Below are positions 33,937-45,405 of a stretch of 64,000 nucleotides of DNA, piece by piece. The DNA is from Spiroplasma diminutum CUAS-1 (lineage in GTDB: Bacteria > Bacillota_I > Bacilli_A > Mycoplasmatales > Mycoplasmataceae). Under the pieces are notes generated by a model. The model did no database searches, was not told where the DNA came from, and saw nothing but the letters and a program-made list of their open reading frames with translations. Made by a program: the position numbers and the translations under genes. The stretch lies in the NCBI RefSeq assembly GCF_000439455.1, contig NC_021833.1, forward strand, positions 124,001-188,000, read 5' to 3'. Numbering within the stretch: position 1 is the first letter of the stretch; each line of letters opens with the position of its first letter.

Positions 33937-34923
33937 ATGTTAAAAATATTTTTATCAATGCTTAATATAACAGCAACTAATCAAGTTCAAACAATAGTTC
34001 AAATATCAAATTTAAATATTCAAAACTTCATAAGTACTTATAAATTAAATGTAAACACCTTAAATGTAGAACCTTTAAATATAAAACTAGTAAATGAGGA
34101 AGACGACTTAGAAGTAATTAGAGGAGAGGTTTTTAGTGAATTGATTACTCAAAATGAAAATAATGAAATAATTGAAGAAATTCCTATGTCTATGTTATTT
34201 CAACCAGAGGAATGAAAATTTCAAAGTATGAATTATAAAAAGCCGAATGAGGGCGAAACTTTAATATATAATTCAAAATCTATTGCTACACCAGGAAATA
34301 TAAGATATAGTGGGGTCTTTAAATTTACTGTATTTTTAAAAAATAAAAAAAATGTGACCATTCCTGAAGAAATTTCATTATCAGGTGAAAACAATGATAT
34401 AGTAGTCGATACAATTATAGATACTAAAGATAGGTGAAAGGGAAAAAACGGAGAATTAATCAATATAAAACTTAATAAATATGGTATTAATAACAAAAAA
34501 GATTTAGAAAGTAATTACTCTCAAGTTAACATAAACTATAATTTTAAACATGAAGATAATTCTAGACATGGTGCAGGTGTTATTCAAAATAGTACTAATG
34601 TAACAAAAACTTTATCTTTAAAAGACGTTCTTGCTCATAATAAATTTACATATCCAGATTATATTTATGATGAGCAAACCGAAAAAATTTATGATGATCA
34701 TTGAGAATTGAAATTTGAAAATGGATTAATAGAAAGATACAAAAAACAGTATACACAAAATAAAATTTGAGCTTTCTATGTTATAGATACAATATATAGT
34801 GAGCAATCTAACTCAATTTCTATAAGAAGTACTACTATTGCTGGAAAATGAAGAAGTGGTGCAAATCAAGCGAATGTACACTCAAAATTAACAACTAAAA
34901 TAAATAAAATAACTATAAAATAA
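33937..34923 (+). CDS. Uncharacterised protein, possibly secreted
   Basis: The 328-residue protein is Asn/Ile/Lys-rich with predicted beta structure. The first residues (MLKIFLSMLNITATN) form a short hydrophobic stretch that could be a weak or decayed signal peptide; an in-frame TTG 24 bases upstream would add a basic MKERKSKK before it and improve the signal. The start is therefore uncertain. No lipobox Cys or family is recognised. It lies divergently to a lipoprotein gene and ends at a very long terminator hairpin. Confidence 0.6.
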
Positions 34924-34925
34924 TT

Positions 34926-34979
34926 AAATTTGGATAAAATAGAACTACAAATAAAGTAGTTTTTATTTTATCCAAATTT
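34926..34979 (+). terminator. Unusually long terminator-like hairpin
   Basis: A perfect 15-bp outer stem (AAATTTGGATAAAAT/ATTTTATCCAAATTT) encloses a second stem CTAC/GTAG with flanking A/T pairs. Total stem length exceeds 20 bp. The T run lies inside the hairpin, so it may be two nested elements. Confidence 0.65.
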
Positions 34980-35052
34980 CTAATAGTAAATAAGTTTTAA
35001 TACTAATAAATAAATAATGTAAAATAATAAAGTTGATAAAAGAGGTAATAAT

Positions 35053-37470
35053 ATGGAATTTTCACATAAAGCAATAGAAAAGAAATGACAAAAATTTTGG
35101 GAAGAAAATAATACATTTAAAACAACAAGTGATAAAGATAAAAAGGCCTATATACTTGATATGTTTCCATATCCAAGTGGAGCGGGACTTCATGTAGGGC
35201 ACCCAAAAGGTTACACTGCAACAGATGTTTTTGCAAGAATGAGAAGAATGCAACAATATGATGTTCTTCATCCAATTGGATGAGATGCATTTGGTCTTCC
35301 TGCTGAACAATATGCATTAAAAACAGGAAATGATCCTAGAGAATTTACAGCAAAAAATATTATTACATTTAGAAATCAATTAAAAAAACTTGGATTTAGT
35401 TATGACTATAATAAAGAAGTTAATACAAGTGATCCAAATTACTATAAAATTACTCAATGAATATTTCAACAACTTTATAAAAAAGGATTAGCAGAGATAA
35501 GAGAAGCTAATGTAAACTGATGTGAAGGATTAGGAACTGTTCTTGCAAATGAAGAAGTAATTTTGGAAAATGGAAAAATGGTTTCTGAAGTTGGTGGCTT
35601 TGAAGTTATAAAGAAACCAATGAAACAATGAGTTTTAAAAATTACTAAATATGCAGATAGATTACTTGAAGGATTAGATGATTTAGATTGACCAAGCTCT
35701 GTTAAGGAACTTCAAAAAAATTGAATTGGAAAATCTGAAGGAGTTATTTTAAACTTTGATGTAAAAGATATTAATGAAAAAGTTGAAGTATTTACAACAA
35801 GAGCAGATACTATTTTTGGTGTTTCATATGTTGTACTCGCTCCTGAAAATAACTTAGTTTTAAAATTAACTACTGATGAAAATAAACAAAAAGTTGAAGA
35901 ATATATTTCTCTAACTAAAACAAAAACTGATGTTGAAAGACAAGATGATTCAAAGGAAAAAACAGGTGTTTTTACAGGAAGTTATGTAATAAATCCAATT
36001 ACAAATGAATTATTACCAGTATGAACAGCAGATTATGTTTTAAATGACTATGCAACGGGAGCTGTAATGGCAGTTCCTGCTCATGATGAACGCGATTGAA
36101 AATTTGCAAAGAAATATGAATTACCAATTAAATATGTTTTGGAAACAAAAGATGAATCAAAAGCATTTGTTGGTGAATCAACTTTAATTAATTCAGATTT
36201 TTTAAATGGATTAAATAGATTTGAAGCAATTAATTTAGTTGTTGAAAAACTAAAAAAAGAAAATAAAGCTAAAAAACAAATTAACTATAAATTAAGAGAT
36301 TGATTATTTTCAAGACAAAGATTTTATGGAGAACCATTTCCAATAATATTTTTAGAAGATGGACAGATTGCATTAATTGATGAAAAAGATCTTCCATTAG
36401 AATTACCAAAGACTGATTATATTAAACCATCAGGAACAGGTGAATCACCATTGGCAAATTTAACTGATTGAGTAAATATTGAATTTAATGGTCAAAAGGC
36501 AAAAAGAGAAACAAATACAATGCCTCAATGAGCAGGTAGTTGTTGATACTATTTGGCATATATTTTAACAACAAGCCCAAATAATTTGGTAGATATTAAT
36601 TCACAAGAAGCAATGGAATTATTTAAAAAATGATTACCAGTAGATTTATATATTGGTGGTCAAGAACACGCAGTTCTTCATTTGTTATATGCAAGATTTT
36701 GACATCAAGTATTATTTGACTTAAAAATTGTTCCTACAAAAGAACCATTTCAAAAATTAATTAATCAAGGAATGATTTTAGCAGATAATGGAGAAAAAAT
36801 GAGTAAATCAAAAGGGAATGTAATTAATCCCGATGATATTATTGAGTCACATGGAGCAGATACTTTAAGGCTATATGAAGTATTTATGGGACCATTAGAA
36901 GCTTCACTTCCTTGAAGTTTTAAAGGTCTTGATGGAGCTAGAAAATGACTTGATCGAGTTTATAGAATGATTGAAAATATTGAATTAACAGATCAAAATA
37001 ATGGAAATTTAGACTTTATTTATAATGATGTAGTTAAGAAAGTCACTCAAATGATTGAAGATTGCAAATTTAATACTGCTGTTTCACAACTAATGATGTT
37101 TGTAAATGCTGTATATAAAGAAGAAAAACCAGTATATAAAGTATATATTTTAAACTTTATTAAAATGCTTTCAATCTTTACGCCACATTTAGCAGAAGAA
37201 TTATGATTTAAAACTGGAAATAAAGAAACTGTATGTCTACAAATTTGACCAGTTCATGATGAATCAAAATTATCACTTTCAACAGTTGTTATTGCTGTTC
37301 AAATTAATGGTAAATTAAGAGGAACTTTTGAAGTTGATAAGGGAACTGATAAAGAAGAATTGATTAGTTTAGCTAAAAAATTAGATAATATAAAAGAACA
37401 AATCGAAGGAAAGCAAATTATTAAAGAAATTGCAGTTCTAGATAAAATTGTAAATATTGTTATAAAGTAA
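35053..37470 (+). CDS. leuS: Leucyl-tRNA synthetase
   Basis: The 805-residue class I synthetase charges tRNA-Leu. The HIGH-type motif appears in [14 protein letters not shown] near residue 40, the CP1 editing domain follows ([30 protein letters not shown]), and [10 protein letters not shown] is near residue 582. The Trp residues are mostly encoded by TGA. The start follows AGAGGTAAT. It is a single-gene unit with its own terminator. No T-box was found upstream. Confidence 0.97.
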
Positions 37471-37501
37471 GAGAACTATTAATAAAATAGTTCTCTTTTT
37501 A
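37470..37501 (+). terminator. Terminator of leuS
   Basis: GAGAACTA/TAGTTCTC with a nine-base loop is followed by five T. Confidence 0.82.
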
Positions 37502-37505
37502 TAAA

Positions 37506-37533
37506 TTGCTTTATAAATTTAAAGGAATATAAT
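37506..37533 (+). promoter_or_regulatory. Promoter of ferritin-like gene
   Basis: TTGCTT and TATAAT are separated by 16 bases. The start codon lies 25 bases downstream. Confidence 0.55.
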
Positions 37534-37558
37534 AAAACTATTCCAAGGAGGATTTAAA

Positions 37559-38083
37559 ATGGATAAATTAATTTTAAGTAATCTTCAAGATTATATTAAT
37601 GAACACATTAAAATGCAGTTTAAATGTTTTAATTTAAGTAAAAAATGTGATGAAATGGGTTACCCAGGATTTACACATTTCTTTCAAGTTCAAGCTCAAG
37701 ATGAGTTCTTACATCAAAGAAGAATTATGAATTATCTTTTAGATAAAGGTGAAAATTATGAAATATCTTTAATTGAAGTGGATAAACCCCAATTAAATAC
37801 TATAGAAGATATTTTAAAAGAATATATTAAATGTAGAAGTCATTTTGCTAAAATAACTGATGAATTTACAAATAATGCTAAAGAAAAAGCAGATTTTACT
37901 ACTGTTAAATTTTATGAATGATTTGCAATTGATTTCTTTGAAGAAATCTCAGAAACAAATGACTTATTAGACTGAATAAAAATGTCAAATGGTAACCACT
38001 ATGCAATAGATAAAAAAGTATCTACAAGAGAAAATCCAGATACACTAGCAGTAGTTGATCCATTTGCACCACATAAAGATTAA
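37559..38083 (+). CDS. Ferritin-like protein
   Basis: The 174-residue helical protein matches bacterial non-haem ferritin: MGYPGFTHFFQVQAQDEFLHQRRIMNYLLDKG follows the family pattern of GxxGFAxFFxxQAxEExxHAxKIxxYLxxRG, keeping the Glu and His that bind iron. The N-terminal Glu of the ferroxidase centre (normally in NEQxNxEL) is replaced, reading NEHIKMQF. The later Glu pair is only partly kept (EEISETNDLLDWI). It may therefore store iron or bind DNA with reduced oxidase activity. It is a single gene with an AAGGAGG site. Confidence 0.82.
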
Positions 38084-38112
38084 AAAATCAGCCACATTGG
38101 TTGATTTTTTAA
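38082..38112 (+). terminator. Terminator of ferritin-like gene
   Basis: AAAAATCA and TGATTTTT form the stem, with inner CC/GG pairs around ACATT, followed by T. Confidence 0.75.
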
Positions 38113-38164
38113 TTGTCTAAAAATGTTATAATAATAAAAGTGTAATTATAAGGGAGATAAGTCT

Positions 38165-41100
38165 ATGTCAAATATTATTGAAAATAATGGAACAAAAGAA
38201 ATAATTTTAGATTTCTCCTTTTTACAAAATGTACAATTTAAAGAAAATCCAGCCACTTTAGATCAAATAATAGAGCAACTTGATATTAAAGGAGTTAAAA
38301 CTTGCCAAGAATTTCAAAATTTTTTAAAAAACTCATTAGCCAAAAAATCTTTCATTTGCTTATTGGATGATAAAACACATCAATTTTCTAAAAAAGATAA
38401 AAGCAAAACTGCTTATAATGGAATTATAAGAATGGAATTAGATTCAAAGAATCAATCATTATTACCAGAAGGAACCTATTTAGGATTTTATGTAAATATT
38501 GATACAAAAAATGCGGGACTTACAATTAGTTCAATTTTTATGACTAGATTAAAAAGTGCTGCTCAGGAATTTGAAACAATTATTAAAGAATCACATATAT
38601 TGATAATAAGAAATCAGGGACAAATAAAAGATGATGAAATAATTAGAAGGAATGTATTAAACTCTTCTAATATAGGAGAAATTGGTAGACTACTTTCAAC
38701 ATTTGAAGAAGAAAAAGAAAAATGACTCAATTTTTTGGAATTTAGTGAGAATTTATTAAAATTGGAAAGAAAAAAATCTCTTCCTTATCTTGGAGTAAGT
38801 ATCTTAAAAGTTATCAAAATAGATAAAATTCATTTTAATAATCATCTTATTCAATTAGAAGTAAAAGAATTAAAATCAAAAACTTTTAAATATCTATTTT
38901 CAAATTCAGAAAACATATTGAGAAGTAACGATATACCATTTGAATTTTCAAATATTATAACTTTAGATTTATTAGTTGATGATTTAGAAAAAGTAAACAA
39001 AATTAAAAAAACAAAGGAATTATCTTTAGTTCCAATAAAAATGAATAAAAACATTATTACAACTCATGATTTAATTAAAAATATTCATGATATTTTTGAT
39101 TTTAATTTTGAAAGAACAAACGATTTTAAAAATGTAATAAATCTTGGAACAATGCTTGGCACAAGTGATGAAGAAATGAATTTTCAAACTTATTGAATAA
39201 AAAATAATAAAACTATTTTTTTAGGAGAAAATAAAGAACTTGAATATTTATTAAAAAAGAATCCAAATGAGATGCAGGAATGAAAAATTAAAAAAATGAG
39301 TTTTGAAATTGAACAAGATTTTGATCAAGCAATTTTCAACTTGCAAAATAATATTGATTCTCTTGCAACTGGATATATTGCATATACAGGAATAGGTGAA
39401 GATGTTCTAATTGAAAGATATAAACAAGTTATAAAAAAAATATCAGATGGTAATACAAAAAATCCGTACTTAGTAAATTATTTATTTAATACAAGACTTG
39501 TTGAACTCTCTGAACTCTCAGATGATATTTCAATTGAAGATAAAGATTTTGAATTTAATTTAAATTCAGAACAAAAAGAGGCAGTTAGAAAAGCTATTAA
39601 TACAAAAGATATTTTTATTTTACAAGGTCCACCAGGTACTGGTAAGACACAAGTAATTTGTGAAATTATTAATCAATTATCAAAACTGAATAGAAAAATT
39701 TTATTATCAAGTCAAAATCACGAAGCTATTAAAAATGTTGTTGATAGATTACCAATAGATCCTAATTTAAATAAAATTAGATTAACAAATCAAATTAATT
39801 TAAAAACTCAAGTTTCAAATAATTATTCACCTGATAGAGTACTTTACAATTATTATAAAGCAATTGGTAAAAGAGCATTTGATGATATGAAAAATGATGA
39901 AAGTTCTATCAAAGAATTCCAAGATTATAAAAATAATTTAGAGCAGCTTATTAATGCTAATAAAAGTTTTCATCAAAACAATAGTCAAATAAGAGAAATT
40001 CAAGATAAAATTAATAATCTTAATGAAAAAATTGTTTCATTAAAACAAAACAATCTGGATAAAATAAAACATAAAAATTATTTAAAAGAAGAATTAATAA
40101 ATATTGAAAACTTAATTGAAGCATTAAACACAAAGGAATTTGAAGCGATTATAAATGTATCTGATAAACTATTAGATTGCTATAAACAATCTATTGAATT
40201 TGATTTAAACAATTTTGTATATACATATTTAAACTTTGAACCAAGTGATTTTTCAAATATATATCTTTTAATTAAAGAAATTGCTAATGAAATTTATTTT
40301 AAAAATAATATATTTTTAGAAATAAAAGACTCAAAAAATAATGTAAATAAATATAAAAGAACTGCTGAATTTGAATTAGCAGAAAAAGAAGAAAGTAAAA
40401 TTTTAGGTTTGGAGCAATTACTCAAAACAGATTTGAAATTGAATGAACTTAATAAAATTTTTGACTTTTTCACTTTAAGTTTAAAGAATTTGAAGTTAGA
40501 AATTGAAATTGATTTACAAAAAGAAAATGAAAATCAATATTCTGATGTAGAACTTTCAACTTTTGAAATTCATAAAAATGAATTGACTGTTACAAAAAAC
40601 AATTTAAGTGAAAATGCTGGATCTAATTCAAAAGAATTAAGAGAGCTTATAAAAATTGTGAATAATAAATTTAATTTAAATTTAGGATTAACTGATATTG
40701 ATTTAGAAGAACAAGTGAAAGTAGAATTAAGTAATCTTGAAAATAAATTAAAAAATAGTAAAGAAAGAAAAGAAAACTTTTCTGAAATATATACTCAATT
40801 AATTACCTATTTGAATAATAATTATAAGATTACAAGCAATTTTGAAGAAGAATTAGCATCAAAAGATTTTTCAGGACAAATGTTTAAAGATAGTCAAAGA
40901 TATATCCAAACTATTTTAGATAATTTAGTTAATGTCTATTCTATGACTTTAACTTCTACAAATTTATTTAAGTTTAATAAAGATAACTTTGCATCAAAAT
41001 TAGGATTAGAAGAATTGAATCTTAGAAATATGGATGTAGATGTAGTAATTATTGACGAAGCTTCAAAAGCAACAATACTTGAAATCTTGATGCCACTAAT

Positions 41101-42025
41101 TTATGGAAAATCTCTAATTCTTGTGGGGGACTATAGACAACTTCCACCAATTTTAAAATTACAACCTGGAGATGTTGATGAAGTAAATAAATATTTTAAC
41201 AAAGATTATAATTATAATTTAATGTATGAACTTTTAGATGAATCTGCATTTAAAAAATTAATTTCTGCAAAAAATAAATCCATTACTTCTATATTAAAAA
41301 CTCAATACAGAAGTCACGAACAAATAATGGAAATCGTTAATAAATTTTATGATGGTTATTTAAAAGTTGAACCACAAGTAAGTGATCAAAAGAGACATGA
41401 TCTTGTTATTACAAATGCTAATCATAAAGAAATAATTAACTCAAGAAGTTCAGTCTACTGAGTAGACTCAACATATAATACAAATGACGAAATTAATTAT
41501 GAGCAAGGTGAAGATTTTTCAACTAGTTTATTTAATGAATTAGAAATTAGTTTAACAAAAAAACTTTTAGAAAAAATTGACAAAGAGGTTTTAAATAAAA
41601 AATCAAAACTAAGACCAAGTGTTGCAATAATAAGTTTTTATGGATTACATGTTAATAAATTAAAAAGAGAAATTAAAATCAGTAAATTCAAAAATATAGA
41701 TATTACAATAAATACAGTTGATGATTTTCAAGGTAAAGAAGCAGATTACGTGCTAGTTAATATGGTGAGAAATCCAGAAAAACTTTCAACAAAATCAGGG
41801 AGAGATTTTCTAAAAAAATATGAAAGAATAAATGTTGCTTTTTCAAGAGCTAGAGAATTATTAATAATAATTGGTGCTCAAAGAGCTGTTACAGATATAA
41901 CAGTAAAAATACCAACTATTGAAGATCCTAATGTTTCAAATAGTCATCAAGTATATGCTGATATAATTTCAAAATTAGATTTTGAGAATTGTTTATTGGA
42001 AGCAAAAGAAATAATGGAGGAATAA
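38165..42025 (+). CDS. Very large SF1 (UPF1-type) helicase with coiled-coil insert
   Basis: The 1286-residue protein has an unrecognised N-terminal region (about 1-440), then Walker A GPPGTGKT at 488-495. A Glu/Asn/Lys-rich, probably coiled-coil insert of about 420 residues follows. Walker B/motif II is DEAS at 964-967, then GDYRQLPPIL (motif III), TQYRSHEQI (motif IV region), VDDFQGKEADYVL (motif V) and ERINVAFSRARE (motif VI). All catalytic motifs are present, so it should hydrolyse ATP and move on RNA or single-stranded DNA. DEA-S and QLPP are UPF1/Dna2-type features. It heads a five-gene run with 2-9 base gaps. The ribosome binding site is AAGGGAG. Confidence 0.88.
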
Positions 42026-42028
42026 AAA

Positions 42029-44296
42029 ATGATATTTAATAAAATAGAAATTCTATATGATAAAGTCTATTTACCTTTAAAAATTAAATATTCAGAAATC
42101 AGAAAACCAACGTTTATGGAATTTTTGATTTTATTAATAATTATTGATCATCCTTCAAAAGAAAAGAATATTAAAATAATTCTTAAAGAAGATTTTAATA
42201 TTTCAAATCAAGTTTTATTTGAAAGAGCTTTAAGAGATTTAATAAACTTTAAAGTAGTAGAAGTAAATAAAACTAAAGCTGGGATTGGCTTACTAAATAT
42301 GAATACGTCAATTGATAACTTTATAATTGATCAAAAAATTAAAGAGGAATTTAAAAAGGGAACCTATACAATTTCTCATGATAATAAATTTCAAGATGTT
42401 AAATATTTTAGTGACCCAGTATTAAATTCGAGTGAAATTTTAAAAGACATTAACTGAAAAAAAAGAATAAATGAATTAAAATTTAGTCATAAAATAGAAA
42501 TTGAAAAAAATTTCTCTATTGAAAAGGGAACAATTATTAATTCTGCTAAAGATTTTGTTAAGAATAAGCCAGAAATTTTTGGTGATGATGCTTTTCTAAA
42601 AGATCTTATCTTAGAAGATCAAGAATCAATTAGTGATATAAATAACATTAATCGATTTTTAAAAACAGAATCAATAGCAATAGAAGGATGGCTTGAAATT
42701 TTTGAAAATGGAGCTTTCAAATTAAAAACTGAAGATAAATCGTTTGATGACTATTTAAGAAAAAGACCAAATATTTCTTTGGAAATATTAAAAAGTGTTG
42801 CTATTAAATATGATGAAAAAATTAAGAAAATATTTAGACCAGAAAGTTCAAATTTTAATGAAAATGATTTTATATCTTCACCAGATTTAATATCAAATTT
42901 AAATATTAAAACAAATTATAATTTACTACTTGTTAATGACCAGTTTATAGTAAATGATAATGAATTTATAAAAAACAAGGACTTAGCAAAAAACATTGAA
43001 ATTATCATATTTTATAATTCAAAGAGAAATAATAAAATTATTAATTCAATTGATAATAAATTGATTTTCTATGTTGGTTATATTGAAAATTTAATATTAC
43101 AGCAAAATACTTTTATGTACTTTGATTCAAAGAATACTTTAAATGGATTTTTAATTGCAAATAAGAATATTGAAAATATTGATATAAATATACCTGTTGT
43201 ATATTCATTTAAAAATAATTCAAATCAAATCAAATTATCAAATTTATTTGAAAATAATATAAAAGAAGCAGTAGATACTTTTGAAGAATGTTTGCTTGAC
43301 AGTGATTACGAAACTGCAATGAATATTTATTTTGTTTTACAAAGAATAGGATTAGAAGCAGAGGTATCTTTAACTCTTACAAATTATTTAGCAAAAACAA
43401 TTGATAGCGGGACAAACTATTCAAATATGAGGGATTACTTAATAAAATTTGAAGATAGAAACTTGATATTAATTTTAGAAAAAGTTGTAAAAGATCTCAT
43501 TATAAAAATTTCAAAGGATAGAACAGATGATGAACTTTTTGAAATTATTAGTAATTATAAATTTATAGACTCAAAAAATATCTTAGAAATATTCAATAAA
43601 ATTGAAATAAAAGATAATATTGAAAATATTTATAGAATAAATAATTTCTTATCAAAAATGTCAATTGATGGATGAAAATTCAATATTAGAAACTCGCTAA
43701 TTATATTAACAAATTATTTTAAAAATAATAATAGATCAGAAATGTTTGAGGAAACTAAATATAATTCAGATGTTTGAGCACAAAATGCAAATACCCTAAA
43801 TATTATTGGAAGAATAACAAAAGAACTTTATATGTCTAACTATAAATTTGTAGAGGATAACTATAAAATAATGTTAGATTCAATTATAGATTTAATTGGT
43901 AATTCATTAGATATAAACAATTTTGAAAGTTATCTTATAAATTTATCAGATTCTTTAATTGATTTTTACAAAAATTACTATAAATATAAAAGTGAACAGT
44001 TTGCAACAATAACAGAAGATATGATTGAATATAAAATACAGCTATTAGCAGGAAATTATATAAATAAAATTGAAGATAAACTTAATGATTTAATAGATAA
44101 AAATATTTTAAATATGCCAATTGAGTTAAAATTAGAATGAATTAAAAATGTAAAAAATGATTCTAAGCAAGTGGATAAAATTTTAAAGGGTAATGAAAAA
44201 AACTATAGAAAAGCATTAAACATTATATTTGGTAAAAAGAAAGAATATAGTAGTTCTGATTTAACTAAATATATAAATATTTTTGGAGGAAAATAA
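42029..44296 (+). CDS. Uncharacterised 755-aa protein of the helicase/AAA+ operon
   Basis: No family is recognised. The protein is soluble, predicted mostly alpha-helical, and begins three bases after the helicase stop with a GGAGG site. The first 80 residues contain a helical segment (FMEFLILLIIIDHPS) that looks buried rather than membrane-spanning and could be a winged-helix-like fold (NISNQVLFERALRDLINFKVVEV). The region around 290-390 has alternating hydrophobic strands. The C-terminal third is helical. Four TGA codons are Trp. Its position implies that it works with the helicase and AAA+ protein. Confidence 0.75.
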
Positions 44297-44298
44297 TT

Positions 44299-45396
44299 AT
44301 GAGTATGACAGCTGAAGAAATTTTAATAAATTGTGAAAAACAATTTTCATTTATTAAAAAAGATATAGATGTTTTAATAAAATATATAAAAGAATTATTA
44401 GTACATTGTAATCAAATTGATAATTCAGGGTTTTATCAAAATCAAATAAATGAATTATTAGAGAAAATTAATAAAGAACAAATTGATTTGGCTCAAAATA
44501 CTTATGAAAGAGAATTATCATCTGATACTCATGTAGCAATTGAAACATATCATGAAATTCAAAGATATGCAGAAAGAAAAAGAGAAAGTATTGCTGATTT
44601 TAAAGCTCAAGTATATAGTTTTAAAAGAGATGTTTTAATTAAAGAACAAGAAAATATATTAAAGTCCTTAGATAAAAATAGTTTTGATGATTTAGAAATA
44701 GTTAGAAATGACTTAATTGCAAAGTATAAAGACGACGAAGACAAAATACTAATAAGAAATATTTTTGATCAAAATCATCATTATCTAATAAACTTCAGAG
44801 GAGAAAAACTATATAATTTCATTTTTGAAAAATTGAAACATATAAAAGCATCCAATAAATCTATATCAAAAGAAATAATTGCAAAATCAATAGATTTATA
44901 TAGTGAGGATAGAGATCTTGTTGAAGCTATTAGAGATGAATCTCAATTGTTTATGAATTTAGATAATAATGGAAATTTTCAAGAAAATGCAAAGCAGTAT
45001 TTTATTAAGTCATCTAAATTAGCAGAACAAGAGGCTGTCAGAAAAGATAATGTAATTAAGATAGTGAAAGCCATTAGAGAAGTTGGATATGTTGTAAATG
45101 AAGAAAATATAAGAAGAATTCAAGAAAAAAATATGATTCTAATTCACGGAGAAAAACTAACAGGCGAAACAGCAGACTTTGCTGTAAAATTAGATGGAAG
45201 TTTTGTTTATAATTGAGAAGGCTTTGAAGGTCACGAACATGATGAAGATGCACAAGCTTTTCTTAATAAGCTTAAAGAATTTAACTTGCATTCAAGTGAC
45301 GAATTCAATAAACAATATAGAGAACCAAAATATATTGCAAAAAATAAGCAAATATTTAAAAATAAAAATAATTCAAATTCAAATTCAAATAGATAG
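44299..45396 (+). CDS. Uncharacterised coiled-coil protein of the helicase/AAA+ operon
   Basis: The 365-residue protein is highly charged and helical. Residues 1-130 and 150-260 look like coiled coil; a compact globular segment follows (GYVVNEENIRRI...IHGEKLTGETADFAVKLDGSFVYNWEGFEGHEHDEDAQAFLNKL), and the tail is Asn/Ser-rich (NNSNSNSNR). The FEGHEHDEDA region has clustered His and acidic residues that could bind metal. It is two bases downstream of the preceding gene. A role as an adaptor or substrate receptor for the AAA+ protein is inference. Confidence 0.75.
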
Positions 45397-45405
45397 GTGA
45401 GAAAT

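Noticed and set aside
34980-35053. T-box leader before leuS
   Set aside because: The region is too short and has no specifier stem or T-box sequence.
38113-38164. Phage or plasmid origin for the five-gene operon
   Set aside because: No integrase, transposase, attachment repeat or flanking tRNA was seen, and base composition looks like the neighbours by eye.
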